A stretch of DNA of 64,000 bases from Agapanthus africanus. Its lineage: Eukaryota; Streptophyta; Magnoliopsida; Asparagales; Amaryllidaceae. Shown here one piece after another: positions 1 to 11,283 of this stretch. The stretch lies in the NCBI GenBank assembly GCA_030015575.1, contig CM057338.1:829304353-829368352 (forward strand), written 5' to 3'. The notes beneath the pieces are model-generated. The model did not search any database, was not told the DNA's origin, and was given only the letters and a program-made list of their open reading frames with translations. Numbering within the stretch: position 1 is the stretch's first letter; every line of letters begins with the position of its first letter. Both the position numbers and the translations under genes were made by a program.

Positions 1-1313
1 TTAATGCAAAGCAATATATCAAATATATAATTATACATTAAATCATTAAATCAACACTTGATTCAATGATCCGGTCATATCGGATATAACCGACTAGTAT
101 CATATGTATCGGCTTATCGAATCAATCCTTGATTCGATAACTAGGTTATATCGCATATAACCATTCGACACATTCATCGCGAGAATGAAATACGGTATCA
201 CATACACGCATTATTCTCGGTCCCGCACATATCTCATATGCGCTCCTATTTCGTTTCGCTTGAGCCAGGAAACCTTTGTGTAGGACTCTAAAGACTCGTC
301 AATACGCCGGCAGCAGATGATGATCATATCAAGCATCCACAAGCCGCAAGCGGTCTGCTAAACGTAACGGCCACCCGGGTATTGAGCGATCAGAAGATCG
401 ACGAGCAAGCCCGCTCACACTCCTGCGAATCCAACCAGTAACACTTACCGTACAGTCCGGTCTGATCGTCTGATATGTCGCATATCTCGCCTAGGGGTGG
501 TAAACGTCAGACCCCAATAGCTCGATAAGTCATGCCGACGTAGGGTCCATAACATTCGTGAAACTACTGATAACACTTACCAGTATATCACTGCAACCCT
601 GGCCAGGGATTTCCTGTTATGGCCAGTCGAGCATAGCACAACATCAACCCCCAATACCGGGAGAGACGAATCCCCTCCTATCGCTCATTGCCTCCATGTG
701 AATCGGGACTGTACCCAAAAACCACCTGTTTGCACGACTCAGTAGAGCCGTGGTAGGGTGGAAATCAAAGCACAGTGGGAGACACACAAGACTCTATGAC
801 GATCTCGGGTCAACAGACTAAGCTGTACCAGTGTCACCAGAGAACTGCCATCTGACGTGAGGTATAATACCATCTGGGAGTTCTCGGCGAGTCCGTTCAG
901 TGTACCCAGTCTCCACTGAGCACCCGCATACCATCTTCGATGTCAAACACCAATGGATATGGGATCATCCATCGCCCATCACATGGGTCGAGAAGATATA
1001 CGCTAGTTTACTCTGGAATATCGATGCCCCGTCTCGATATTCCCACGACTAGGAACAATGAAGGATGTACTCATTGACTACCCAGGCCCCACTAGTATGA
1101 TCTACATCATAGTCCTGGAAGTCGAGTACACATCCTAAGGGCTTTATCAACATGTAATCAGAGAGACAGAAAGTATACATGTTAAGATAAAGAGCAACCA
1201 GATAGCGTACTATCATGTCGAGCAAGAAAGTCCTACCTATATATGTCCCAGTATCCACTACAATATACATCCAATGTACAGTAATGGCCTCTGGGGCATA
1301 CATATAACTAACA
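1..1313 (-). mobile_element. Ty1/copia LTR, subfamily L2, cut by window start
   Basis: Read on the minus strand, the LTR starts at 1313 with TGTTAGTTATATGTATGCCC and runs off the left edge of the window. It matches the first ~1.3 kb of the solo LTR at 22515-24735 along its whole length, including the unusual AT-rich stretch at 1-180. It joins the leader of element 1 directly at 1313/1314, so it was inserted there and removed or displaced element 1's PBS end. Whether it is a solo LTR or the 5' LTR of a whole element cannot be seen. The candidate target duplication on the right is TTAGT (1314-1318). Confidence 0.85.
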
Positions 1314-2274
1314 TTAGTGTCGTCACTGCATCGATTTTTCCCAGTGGGCTTCTGGGCTAATTTTAGGGGTTTTGGAATATTAATATTGGGCCCAGATTTT
1401 CTGTGAGTGCTACAGTATTGCTTGGGGGCCCACTTGTTAATTTTTGATCGATCGGATATTTTAAACACATTTTTCACAGTATTTACATTATATCTGCGAC
1501 CGTGAATGTCACTCGATCGGTAAATCCGGTCTAACTGCTATAGCCCGGTTAGACGGATTTGCGAACGTGACTTTCACGTTGATGTTCTGTGTTTTGCTGT
1601 GATGTTGCGGATCGGTCGTGGGGATAGCCTGGATGTAATGCTAGTACAGTGTTGTTGTATTATGTACATTTGATGTTGCGGGGCGAGTGTCCGACATGTG
1701 GACTGCCGTCACTGCCTGTTTGTATTATTCTTTTGGGGCACGACCTGGTTGCGGTCGATGTACCCGTTGTATGTATATTTTACTTTCTGTACTAGGATTG
1801 CCCCGCGGTGGGGTGCACGGATAGCCGGGTTCTAGAGGGCAACGGGCCCGCATCTCAGGGCATTGAGACGGAGGGGGCTTCAGTCTAGAATTGGCGTGCT
1901 ATTCGCCGCACTCGTAGGGGGTACAGGTTGACCCAGGAGGGGTGCCCAAGTTACCGGATTCCGTGAAGTGCTGGGTGGTCCATTCACGGTGCTGAAGGGG
2001 GCTGCCTCGCTTCAGGTTTTGGCGGGTGACTTGCCGCGCCCGTAGGGGTCTAGGATTTCATTGCACAGGCTATCCACACGACCAGGGGAACGTCGGGTTT
2101 CGGTAGTGGCTCTGTGAAACCCGGGGATCCCAGATATCTGTATTGTTCTGTGATGCTGTACATTTCTGTGATGTTGCATTTTATTCACGCCTTGAGCGAA
2201 ATATAATATATTGGTATATATATTAGTAGATGTTGTATATGTTTTTCATCCGCGCTAGTCCAGTCCCCGCTCTG

Positions 2275-2297
2275 CCGTTAGTTAGCTAACCTAACGG
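2275..2297 (+). repeat. Imperfect 23-bp palindrome in the element leader
   Basis: Arms CCGTTAG (2275-2281) and CTAACGG (2291-2297) flank a self-complementary centre that contains TTAGCTAA. The same palindrome, with small changes, lies at the matching place in element 2 (near 16342), element 3 (near 10300) and element 4 (near 51228). It is followed in all four by a conserved stretch containing GTGATGACGGG. A role in RNA folding or replication is inference only. Confidence 0.6.
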
Positions 2298-2482
2298 GTG
2301 ATGACGGGACCCAGTGGCGAATGCGGATGGCATATACGTACGTCAGTATATTTTTGTTCTTTGTGGTGTGATCAATTGGTGGGACTGCGTTGATTCGGAT
2401 CAATGCAAGTTAAAACAAACCTATTCTGATGTTGTTGGAACACTTTTCTAAAAGCTGTTATTGCAAGGACGTTCACTTTTGT

Positions 2483-2756
2483 TTTGCATCGTGGTATTCA
2501 TTTGGAATATCCTGCTCCTCAGTCGACGAGGCAAGGGCCGAGATCCCTTCACCGGGAGTGACCCCTTGGACAGAAGTTTGCGTCATGGCATTAACTTCAC
2601 TATAGCCGATTACTTTTGCTTTGCATCGTGGTATTCATTTGGAATATCCTGCACCCCATTCTACGGGGAAAGAGCCGAGATCCCTTCACCGGGAGTGACC
2701 TCTTTAGTAAAGGTTTTCGTCACTATATTTTCTAAAAAGCTATCCGTTCCTTCAAC
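2483..2756 (+). repeat. 137-bp direct duplication in the leader of element 1
   Basis: The string TTTGCATCGTGGTATTCATT occurs at 2483 and again at 2620, a period of 137 bp. Each copy continues into a block with CCTTCACCGGGAGTGACC. The same two-copy arrangement is present in element 2 (about 16545-16790) and in element 4 on the other strand (about 50790-51040). I did not find it in the leader of element 3. Confidence 0.75.
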
Positions 2757-2959
2757 GATATCAAGTTCATTACGTTAAAGGTTTTCGCCAGAAACCATTC
2801 GTAGCCCTCCGTCGTTTCATATGGATAGTCAATAGTATTCAAGCTGTGTATGTTGGCCAAAGTTAAGGCACAGTGTTTAGTAGCTGTTGGGTATTCATAT
2901 GCAGCATAGATAGATGCGTTGGTTTGGGACAGTCGTACTGCCATTTTGGCCAAAGTCAA
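2732..2959 (-). other. Antisense reading frame in the leader of element 1
   Basis: A 75-codon frame on the strand opposite to the element. Its peptide includes SQTNASIYAAYE, HSLNTIDYPYETTEGY and FNVMNLISLKE. Recognisable versions lie antisense in element 3 (9837-10055) and element 4 (50592-50879). In element 2 the matching stretch is broken by frame changes and a stop. I do not recognise the protein. It may be a conserved antisense ORF of the retrotransposon family, as known in some plant LTR elements, or simply a by-product of sequence conservation in the leader. Confidence 0.3.
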
Positions 2960-3048
2960 GGGTAGGTACAGGTGGATTCAAATTAACCTGGAGAATGACG
3001 GGTAGAACTTGACATGTGACTTATGATATGTTGGCCAAAGTCAAGGTC
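2851..3048 (+). repeat. Three spaced copies of a TTGGCCAAAG motif
   Basis: TTGGCCAAAGTTAAGG (from 2853) and TTGGCCAAAGTCAAGG (from 2945 and 3031) occur at roughly 90-bp spacing. Elements 2 and 3 have three copies at the same places, but there every copy carries CTTCG in place of CAAAG. The set therefore varies as a group between elements. See the separate finding. Confidence 0.75.
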
Positions 3049-3447
3049 ATAAGAGCATGGGGTAAAAATCCACATCGGGAGTTTCAAAAGAACTGAAACT
3101 TGCCAGATATACGCATACCTTCTGGAGTGTAATACCGTGAGCGGATTCCGTCACGTTATCATGCGATGATAGTTGGATCCCGATTCCCACTGATGAGTTG
3201 GTTTACTCCTCGGGTGACCCCGACTAATTCTTCTTTCAGGTTTGGAGGAGAATTTGAGGTACAGTGGGAGGTTTCCAGATTAGATAAAGTGATAACCATT
3301 CTGATCTAGGTTAGAGTGCACGCTGAGTGTTTCTTTTCTCTCTCTCTCTGGCAGCGACCATTGACCCGACCCTAGACTTTGACTCAGTGACCAAGTTGAC
3401 CGAACCTTCTTAACACTGGCTGTTGGATTGTCAGAGTTGCAGACCTC

Positions 3448-4247
3448 ATTGCCACTCCTACCTTTATCCTTTTCTCCAGGACACCCCGTATTACTACGAA
3501 CGTCCACTTCCATTGGACAAAACCATCGTATGGTTAGATACGAACTCGAAGGAATTCGAGGATGGTTTCCGGTTCTGGAGAAAACGGATAGGATTATTCA
3601 GTTGTCTTTTCCCTTTTACCTTCTCTCAAGTTGTGAGTACTCCTTAGTTTAGCAGATAGTACACCTATTATGCAAATTGGATAGTCTTCTTCCAAACCTT
3701 AGGCTGGTGCCGACCGGTAGGGAATGAAGAAAACCAATTAGCCTAAACGGTGTACAGAAGGTATTAAGATTAAGACAAAGCAAGGGATTAGTAAGAGGGC
3801 AAAGTAAATTGCGACTGCTGATTCACGACCAAACCAAGTATTCCTTCGCCAATCCTAAATCACCTTTGTATTTCTCCAGGACACTCCGTATCACTACGAA
3901 GATCCACAGTTTATTGGATACTCCATCGTATGGTTATATACGAACTCGAAAGGAACTTGTTCCAGTTCGGGGATGGATTCTGGTCCAGGAGAAATAGGAA
4001 TAAGGTTTATTCGGTTGTCTTTTATCTTCACCTTCTCTCGCATTACGAGTGCTCCTAGGATTAGGACAGTACACCCATTATTCCTATTGGATAGTCTTCT
4101 TCCAAACCATAGGCTGGTGCCGAACGGTAGGGAAGGAAGAAAACCATTTGGCCTAAGGGGTGTGCAGAAGGTAACGACTAAAGACATATAAAGGGATTTG
4201 GAGAGGTGGCAAAGAATTATACGGTTATAGTTGTGAATCTGGATAAT
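3448..4247 (+). repeat. Two tandem ~400-bp units, element 1
   Basis: CCAGGACACCCCGTATTACT at 3476 recurs as CCAGGACACTCCGTATCACT at 3876, a period of 400 bp. The likeness runs through the whole unit, including CTATCGT/CCATCGTATGG, ACGAACTCGAA and TCTTCCAAACC. The array occupies the place where gag begins in the gag-bearing relatives (compare element 3, where gag follows the leader directly). No coding frame spans it. Confidence 0.85.
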
Positions 4248-5341
4248 AGTAGAGGCATTACTAGGAATACCAGGATACCCCATCGAAACATTTCAATGTT
4301 TCAGTTCAACTGTGTAATGTTAAAAGAAAACTGATTTCCCGATTGGACACTTGCTCCAGGGTATGTATTTACCAGGTTTGATTCTCACATCTGTATGGTT
4401 TTACAGATGATGAGTGGGAGTAAGTTATTGGGAATTGGGTGATCATCCTCATTATATCGGGATTCGTTGTAATCGGTGATAATTGAGGAGATCACCTGGG
4501 CTGTTTGCCGTTCGGCAAATATTTGGTTTTGAATATCCGCTGTTGTGCACCAATTTCAAATTGATATATCTGTACGTCTATTTTCATAGGGTGAGATATA
4601 CCTTTTGATATTATGTCGATGACATTTACCTATATCAGTGGATGGTTAGGTAAGGAGCATTAAACAGCGGTGTAATTCTTCTTAACCATAAGTACAGTTT
4701 TCAACCTACGACACACAGTGAAAGAGTTGTTAGACTCGGCGGACTTATACAGAGTATTGTATGTTGTCCAGTGTCCATTAGGACAGAGGGGTTGGTCCTC
4801 ATACTATATTCTGTTTACTTTTAACTTCTCTAGTTCTTAGACATGTGTTTCGTAGAAACACAGGGTCTAAGTTTTGAGGAGTTATAGGTATTTGAATAGA
4901 GTAAAGAACCAGGTGTAGCAAGTATCGGGATTCTTCAAAGTGATCGAAGATGTAGATACTTGTGTATGGTATTCAGTTGATAGTAATGATAAAGAGAAAT
5001 TGCTTCTCTTTCAGGTTACTCATAATTGGAAGCATTCCTAAGTTGAGTAACGCTGATCGGCCTCCTTCCATTTAGTAGACATGCACTGGAGACAGCTGCA
5101 TGATTTGAATCTGGTTCAATTAAATCAGTGCCTCTGGTTCTATATTGGATATAGAACAGTTCATATCTTAACGATTTTAAGGTACGGGGAGTTGTCCGGC
5201 TTATGATTAAAACCAGACTCTGGATAACTCAAGGCACGATTCTGTAATGGCTGTTTGTGGGTTGACCCAGGCTATGACGAGGGTTGACTTTCTACCATCT
5301 GGAAGATCAATAGTGATATTGTTCTTAACTCGCCACATTTT

Positions 5342-5489
5342 AAAAAGAAATGGTTATTTTTCAGAAAACAGTAGTGGGAGTATGGTAGAACTGGAAGCGA
5401 TTCCAGAACCGCAAACGATTACTGAAGATTTGATAAGGAACCTAAAGATTCAATCTGATTTGACATTCCATTGGCCACTCCGCAGATAA
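5342..5489 (+). pseudogene. Remnant of copia pol linker (between integrase and RT), element 1
   Basis: The frame contains SGSMVELEAIPEPQTITEDL followed by a short stretch ending in PLRR. This matches the linker of element 6 on the minus strand (SGSIIELEEIPEPQVITES and MPLRRTSRQS within 58946-59353). The conserved TSRQ stretch and everything after it are lost here through stops and indels. It is a fossil piece of the polyprotein, useful for orientation, and not functional. Confidence 0.7.
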
Positions 5490-6588
5490 GGTGGGTAACT
5501 TCAGGCACCCGAGAGGTACTCCGGTAGCCTCAAGGACGGTGACAGGGAAGTTCTTGTTTACCCACACTTGCCATTGTTGTTGTTCCAGGCTGCGAGACCC
5601 GGCAGGAGGATGAGTATAGCGTCGTTCTGAACTAGCTTCAGAAGTGTACGTCTATATGACTCTGCCAGAGGGTTGTCGTAGTCAGTGGAGCAGCGAAAGC
5701 ATTGGTGGACATCAGGCTTATGTATATTTATAGACTAAAGCAGATATAGCAGAGTTAGATCATCTGTTTCTGATGTGACAGTCATAGGTTTGACGTCATC
5801 AGAATAGGGGATGGATCTGTTGAGAAGGTAGTAGGAAGTGATATTCCTATACTACGATCGGTTATATTTTGGTCGTCACACAGTGGTTTCTCCACATGGG
5901 ACTTGGACATTATATCAGACATTTTGGTTACTAAATCTATGGTTTTAGATCTAGATTTGGGTGGTTTCCCAATCAGGGTACTTTTACAGCATTCTAAGAG
6001 TAATTAGAATGGACGACTCCTGGCATGGTAGTGTACCTGCAGGTAATGGAGTCACCCTCTCTAAAGGTGTCTTATAGACTAAAGTAGAGAGGGATGTGCA
6101 TGATTGGCAGATCACTTGCTTAGGCAATTGAGTCAATCATGAGATGTCAAGTACCACACCAGATGTTGTTCTTGTACTAGATGCAATAAGTTGATATTGA
6201 TCCAATCCTGGAGGAACAGACGGAAGCAGTTTTAGAACATAAGTGAATGTTCTAGGGAAATGATAACGACAGCCTCATTTGGAAGACAGTTATCATTCCA
6301 GGCTTCCAAGGTGACATGGACGACAGGGAGGTTGTCAGAGTTATAGTTTTCCTTCTGACGAGGGGCAGTGTTTTGGATAGGTGATCCAAGGAAATACTGA
6401 GGGAGGCATGGCGCGGGATACTGATTAAATTCAGTTGAAGATACAGTCTAAGAAGTTTGGATTTGGAGTTCATTTATGAGCTCGGTCCCATCAGACATCC
6501 AGACATTCTAAGACAGGTATTGCTCATTTCGGGAGATGCCTTTCTCCGCGAACTTGAGATATAGAGAGACATAGAAAGAAACATCTAG

Positions 6589-6627
6589 GCGGATCCACTC
6601 ACTGAGGCTATTCCTCGACCGCAATAG
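6589..6627 (+). pseudogene. Remnant of copia RNase H C-terminus, element 1
   Basis: The frame reads ADPLTEAIPRPQ and then a stop. It corresponds to the NTADLLTKAIPQ tail of the RNase H domain in element 6 (57558-57908). It lies about 110 bp before the polypurine tract, the normal place for the end of copia pol. Only this short island is readable. Confidence 0.65.
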
Positions 6628-6728
6628 TTTCACAAACGGGATTTGTGAGACTGACTAGTAGAGGAGTTGGGTGTTCGGTATCACACGGGCTGTGAGTATG
6701 CGACATCGCAATAATTAGCCTTGAGTGC

Positions 6729-6739
6729 AAGTGGGAGAT
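6729..6739 (+). other. Polypurine tract of element 1
   Basis: The sequence AAGTGGGAGAT abuts the LTR start TGTTGGAGATAG at 6740. It is the plus-strand priming site for reverse transcription in copia elements. The same tract occurs before the 3' LTRs of elements 2, 4 and 6. Confidence 0.85.
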
Positions 6740-9025
6740 TGTTGGAGATAGTGCCCTCAGAGTCAATTATTGGATCACAGGCACATGATTGCAATGATTG
6801 AGGGAGGACCTATCCCGGGACGACAGTCTTACTCGAGATGATAGTATGCTATCTGGTTTATCTTTAACATCGTGTACTACTTTAGGTGACCTGACAGGTC
6901 ACTATTGCACGTTTGATAGAGCCCCTAGGATTCTTGCTTGACCACCAGCAGTATGAGGGCGATCATATAAGTGGGAGCTGGGGTCTATAAGCACATCCTT
7001 AAAAGGTCCCTAGTCGTGGGAGTTTCGAGATAGGGCATCGATTCTCCAGAGTAGACTAGTGTATACAGTCGAGACCCCGACGAGGGGCGGTGGCCGGTCT
7101 CAGAAGCCACTGGTGTCAGTTGGATCACCTAAGATGTATACAGGTGCTCATTGGGTTATGAGTACACCGGACAGGACTCGCCGGGAACATGCTAGTTGGT
7201 CTTATACCTGACGTCAGATAGCAGTTCCCAGGTGACATGTGTACAGGTTAGTTCATCGACCTGGGGATCGTCATTTGTCTCGTGTGAGTTCCCACTGTGC
7301 TTTGATTACTACCCTACCACGGCTCAAAGGAGTCGTGCAAACAGGTTTTAGTTGGGTACAGTCCCGAGCCACATGGAGGCAGTGAGCGGATCTTCGGGGG
7401 TTCGTCTCTCCCGGTATTGGGGGTGAGGTCGCGCTGTGTCTAGGAGAGCCATTACACGAAGTCCTTGGCCAAGGCAGGAGATTTACTGGTAGGTATTCCA
7501 GTAGTATCTCAGGGTGTTCTGGGCTACACTCCGACACGACTTGTACCGCTTTTGGGGGTCTGACTTTTACCAACCCCCTAGGCCCGCCATGCGATACTCA
7601 TAGACGAACGGACCGGACTGTACGGATATTGTCACTGACAGGCTCAGTAGGGTGTCAGGATGAGTTCGCTCATCGACGTCCCTTTTGGTCAATAGCTGGT
7701 GGCCCGTCACGTATTGGCTTATACCTCTGACGTGCTAGTGGTTAAATCCACAGCCATAGTATTGACGAGTCTTTAGAGTCCACCACACAATTCAGTTACT
7801 CAGCTTTCGGGCGAAACGTTGTAGAGGCCGTATGGAGATATGGCAGGGTCCGATCAGATAAGTGCGGTATTGCACGGATCAGGATCGGACGGTTTGTACT
7901 AGAGGCCGTATAGATATATGGCAGGGTTCGATCAGATACGTGCGGTATTGCACGGATCAGGATCGGACGGTTTGTACTAGAGGCCGTATAGATATATGGC
8001 AGGGTTCGATCAGATACGTGCGGTATTGCACGGATCAGGATCGGACGGATATTACTAGCCGGCTTTGGTTTAAGCCGGACCCTAGTATAGTACAGTGTAG
8101 ATTTTGTCTCTTTGTATTTGTATCCGGACGGAATACAGATGCGGGTGTGTATGCACAGTATCGGGGTTTTCCTGTAATTTATTACGGGACCAGTTTTCTG
8201 GAGTTGCCAGTTTGCATTCCGTTCCGGCCGGTTTTCCTTTGTTCTTTCCCGGCCGGACTTTTCCTTTGGAGGGGGTTATTTGCAATTGTGCAAATAACTT
8301 TTGTGGAAGGGGTATCTTGCTTTTGTATCATTATGATATGTTAAGCATCTTTTTCATCCATGATGGTGCATTTATTTGATATGAAAGGATTAGATGTTGT
8401 TATGGTGTTGATGTGAGTTTTTCCTTTTTGCAAGGGGTCACCCTCCACCTTTACCTACACTCACCTCCCTTCATGATTTGTATTTTTTTTCCTCCACCAT
8501 TTGTTAAAGGGGGGGCCGGCCATTTTGCAAGAGGGAGAGAGGATCATTTCATTTTGTGAAGTGGGAAAATTATCATCTCATTTTGATACACCAAAGTTCA
8601 TCTCCATTTTTGTTCATTACTTCCCTCCATCCAATGGCAACTTCATTACCCCTAATGAGACATAGCCTCTACACTACACTTTCTACAGCATATCTTGGGC
8701 ATGTCGACTTGCCAGCTTCATGCCCGAGTTGCCTCGGTATTGAGGTGGGAGCCCGTAAAAGATGCAGGCGATGTGGTGCCCTTCCGGCGAGGAGGCGACG
8801 ACCGGAGTTTCCGCAGGAGATCGGGACGATGACGAGAACACCGAAGGACTCGGATCACTCGGTATATCTCTTCCCATCTTATAGTTAGCTAGATCTAGTT
8901 TAATGGCCCGATCCGGGGTTTAGTGCGCGGTGGTGCCGGTTTGCTAAGTTCGCAAAATTAAAGTTTATCACCGCTTCCGCATTTGGCCGTCGGATTGACG
9001 TCCGGGGAGCCGCCGTGCACTTACA
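6740..9025 (+). mobile_element. Element 1: 3' LTR, 2286 bp
   Basis: It starts TGTTGGAGATAG directly after the PPT and ends GTGCACTTACA at 9025. The end matches the LTR-to-PBS junction of element 2 at 15121. The U3 part shares a ~1-kb core with the other copia LTRs of the window (for example GTCGTGCAAACAGG near 7333 and TCTCTCCCGGTATTGGGGG near 7405). Near the right end lies GAACACCGAAGGACTCGG, also found in element 2. It contains a 78-bp triplication not seen in its relatives. Element 1 is inserted in the gag of element 3, with candidate target duplication GCAAG (9026-9030). Confidence 0.85.
7823..8056 (+). repeat. Three 78-bp tandem repeats inside the element 1 LTR
   Basis: AGAGGCCGTATGGAGATATG begins at 7823 and recurs at 7901 and 7979, so the period is exactly 78 bp. 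Units 2 and 3 are almost identical and unit 1 differs by a few bases. Because 78 is divisible by three, a 160-codon frame runs through them with a 26-residue repeat; this is very likely an artefact. The LTRs of elements 2 and 4 hold a single related copy. Confidence 0.9.
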
Positions 9026-9070
9026 GCAAGCACGAGGCACTTGGCCTTCGCGCAATCAATCTCCCAAGTC

Positions 9071-9244
9071 TTACGGATTTCCTATCCGCGACGCTGGAGG
9101 TGGGACCTGGGACGGGGGGGCTTTGGTGGTAAGAAGATACCCCAGCTTGTCGTAAGTGATTGCCATTTTGACATTCCTGAGCCAATGTTTGTAGTTTGGC
9201 CCTGTCAGTATGTTTTTATCTAGAAGTAACTTAAGTCCAGTCAT
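9071..9244 (-). pseudogene. N-terminal fragment of copia gag, element 3
   Basis: From the ATG at 9244 the minus strand reads MTGLKLLLDKNILTGPNY, then WLRNVKMAITYDKLGYLL. This is the N-terminal motif of plant Ty1/copia gag. It matches the gag start of element 6 (MTEFRLLLDNNIVTGPNY at 61491). A little further on the frame degenerates, and at 9025 element 1 is inserted, so only about 60 codons remain. Gag would form the virus-like particle in the cytoplasm; this copy cannot. Confidence 0.75.
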
Positions 9245-9748
9245 GTCGAATGGTCGCTGCAATTAGGAGGGAGAGAAGAAACACTTTAGCACGATGCTCT
9301 TGCAAGTTTAGAGTGGTTTTTAATTTGTCTAAACAGGATGGCTCCCACTGTCTCTCGAATCCCTCCTCAAACCATAAAGGAAGAATTAGTCGGGATCAAT
9401 CCCACCGCACAATACTTGCTTAACCGTTCAGCCAGGCCAGTGTCGGTACTTCGAGGGAGGTTTTCCAACGCTTTCGCGAAGTTCCTTAATTAAAGAACCT
9501 CTTTTCCCTGGGGGCGTAGCCCCGCTAACACCTTTCTAGGCACCTACTAGGTTTATAACATTGATCGTTTAGTGAGAAATTTCCCGAGGAGTAGCATATA
9601 CTCACAGTAGGATCGGGATCCAAATATCATCGCGTGACGAAACTGAAGGAATCCTACCAGAATCACCACACTCCAAATGGTATGCAAATCTAGCAAGTTT
9701 CAGTACTTATGAAACTCCCGATGTGGATTTTTGCCCCATGCTCTTATG

Positions 9749-9948
9749 ACCTTGACGAAGGTCAACAAATCATAAGTCACATGTCAAGTTCTGCCCGTAA
9801 TTTTCCAGGTTAATTTGAACCCACCCGTATATACCCTTGACGAAGGTCAACAAGGCAATACGACTGTCCCAAACCAACGCATCTATCTATGCTACATATG
9901 AACACCCAACAGCTACCAATCTCTATGCCTTGACGAAGGTCAACAAAC
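9749..9948 (-). repeat. Three spaced CCTTGACGAAGG motifs, element 3
   Basis: CCTTGACGAAGGTCAACAA occurs near 9750, 9835 and 9929 on the plus strand. Each copy contains TTGAC-GAAG-GTCAA, a perfect 5-bp inverted repeat. They lie at the places of the three TTGGCCAAAG motifs of element 1 and the three TTGGCCTTCG motifs of element 2. Confidence 0.75.
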
Positions 9949-10055
9949 ATAGCTTGAATACTATTGAATATTCATACGAAACGACGGAGGGCTACGATTG
10001 GTTTTGGCGAAACCGTGAACGTAGTGAACTTGATATAATCGATGGAACGAGATAG
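9837..10055 (+). other. Antisense reading frame in the leader of element 3
   Basis: A 72-codon frame opposite to the element contains SQTNASIYATYEHPTATN and HSLNTIEYSYETTEGYDWF. It is the counterpart of the frames at 2732-2959 and 50592-50879. No known domain is recognised. Conservation may reflect RNA or DNA function of the leader and not a protein. Confidence 0.3.
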
Positions 10056-11031
10056 CTTTTAGAAGGAGTGGCTCAATCTCCGCATTTAAAAGTTAGTTTT
10101 GAAAAGAACCGAGTGGTTTTTCGAAAGTGTTCCAACGACTTTAACTTGGTTTATTATCTTGCATTAGTTCTTTTAATGCGTGATATTCTTGCATTAGTTC
10201 TTTTAATGTGTCCCATCATTTAATCCTACCATTGCAGAAAACAACCAAAATATGACGTACGCTTATGCCATTCGCATTCGCCACGGGGCCCCGTCATCAC
10301 TCGTTAGGTTACTTAACTAACGACAGAGCGGGGGCTGGGCTAGCGCGGCTATAAAACATAAGCAACGCCTAAATAGTTATAAATATAGCAATGATAGACA
10401 TTACAGATCACAGATGAATACATTGGATATACTAGGAATCCGCAATCCGTTCGAGCCTGCAACGAAAAGCGGATTGCACGGTCGCGGTGAATAGCCAAAA
10501 CCCCACCCAAGACCCCTACGGGTGCGGCAAACTACCCGCCAAGTACCCGGTAGTTTGTGCACCCTCCATGGGTCTATCCTAGGAGCAAAAACAGTAAAAA
10601 GAATTATACAATGACGGCTACAACCCCGACCCGGTTGTGCGGCCATACAAATAATGATATTACATCAATTTACATGTTACAAATGAATGAAAGAAAAACA
10701 ACACTCATCTCACATCCATCCCGGCTATTCACCCGCGACAATCCAATCCATTCATATACACATACCATCAACAAACACAGATCACAGATATGTATAACTC
10801 CGACTAATCGACATATAGCGATTAGCCGACGTTCAATACATGTAAACATCACAGATATAACCATTGTAGTCAATGTGCAGTGAAGTTCGACAAAAATACG
10901 GATTTATAGGCCCCTTAAAAACAAATTTCTTTTCTGGAAAATCTGGGCACGAATGACATTTCTTAAAAATCCCAAAACCCTACCAGAAGAACACTGCACA
11001 AAACAGGACCACAAGAGGAGACAAAACGGCG

Positions 11032-11071
11032 GCGGTTCCGCGGTCTAAGCCACCCATTGCCGTGGAACCGC
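11032..11071 (-). other. GC-rich hairpin downstream of the PBS, element 3
   Basis: The arms GCGGTTCCGCGG (11032-11043) and CCGTGGAACCGC (11060-11071) pair over 12 positions with one G-U type pair. The hairpin lies about 200 bp downstream of the PBS in the element's direction. Element 2 has an equivalent hairpin at the same distance. Confidence 0.6.
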
Positions 11072-11269
11072 GGCGCTTTGAAGGAATCATGCGATCGTAT
11101 TTTGTGGGTGTTTTCACAAAACCCTGAGCCGATTTTAGGAGTAAAACTTTTTACATTTAGAGCACAAAAAATTTCAACAGAAACTTAGGGTTTTTGTTTT
11201 TCCGGTTTTGCGATTTTTCTCGATCGAACTTCCATACACTTTACTACAAAGCTAGTTTAAGTTTAGTTA

Positions 11270-11283
11270 GGCTCTGATACCAC
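11270..11283 (-). other. Primer-binding site of element 3
   Basis: On the minus strand it reads GTGGTATCAGAGCC immediately after the LTR end. TGGTATCAGAGC is complementary to the 3' end of plant initiator Met-tRNA, the usual minus-strand primer for Ty1/copia elements. This fixes the orientation of element 3 and marks the LTR at its right as the 5' LTR. Confidence 0.9.

Larger units (their letters stand above)
1314..6739 (+). mobile_element. Element 1: internal region of non-autonomous copia element
   Basis: This region aligns with the internal region of element 2 (15122-20531) nearly end to end, but its first ~250 bp including the PBS are missing, cut off by the LTR at 1-1313. In order it holds a long non-coding leader (about 1314-3420), two ~400-bp tandem units (about 3448-4247), a degraded stretch (4250-5240), and scraps of copia pol (linker near 5342, RNase H tail at 6589). 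It ends in a polypurine tract. No open frame of gag or pol size survives. Open frames seen on either strand are short and are not kept between copies, apart from the antisense frame listed separately. Confidence 0.85.
9026..11283 (-). mobile_element. Element 3: 5' internal region (leader and start of gag)
   Basis: Read on the minus strand from the PBS at 11283, this is a ~2-kb leader like that of elements 1, 2 and 4, followed at about 9244 by the start of a copia gag. Element 1 interrupts gag at 9025/9026. The leader holds the same landmarks in the same order: GC-rich hairpin, conserved block with the palindrome near 10300, and the three spaced CCTTGACGAAGG motifs. It has no 400-bp tandem repeats, which is the main difference from the non-autonomous elements. 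Confidence 0.8.

Noticed and set aside
1049-1477. 142-codon minus-strand frame
   Set aside because: It crosses the junction between the L2 LTR and the element 1 leader, so it is a chance frame.
7862-8344. 160-codon plus-strand frame with a 26-residue repeat
   Set aside because: It exists because a 78-bp LTR repeat is a multiple of three. It lies wholly in the element 1 LTR and is absent from sister LTRs.
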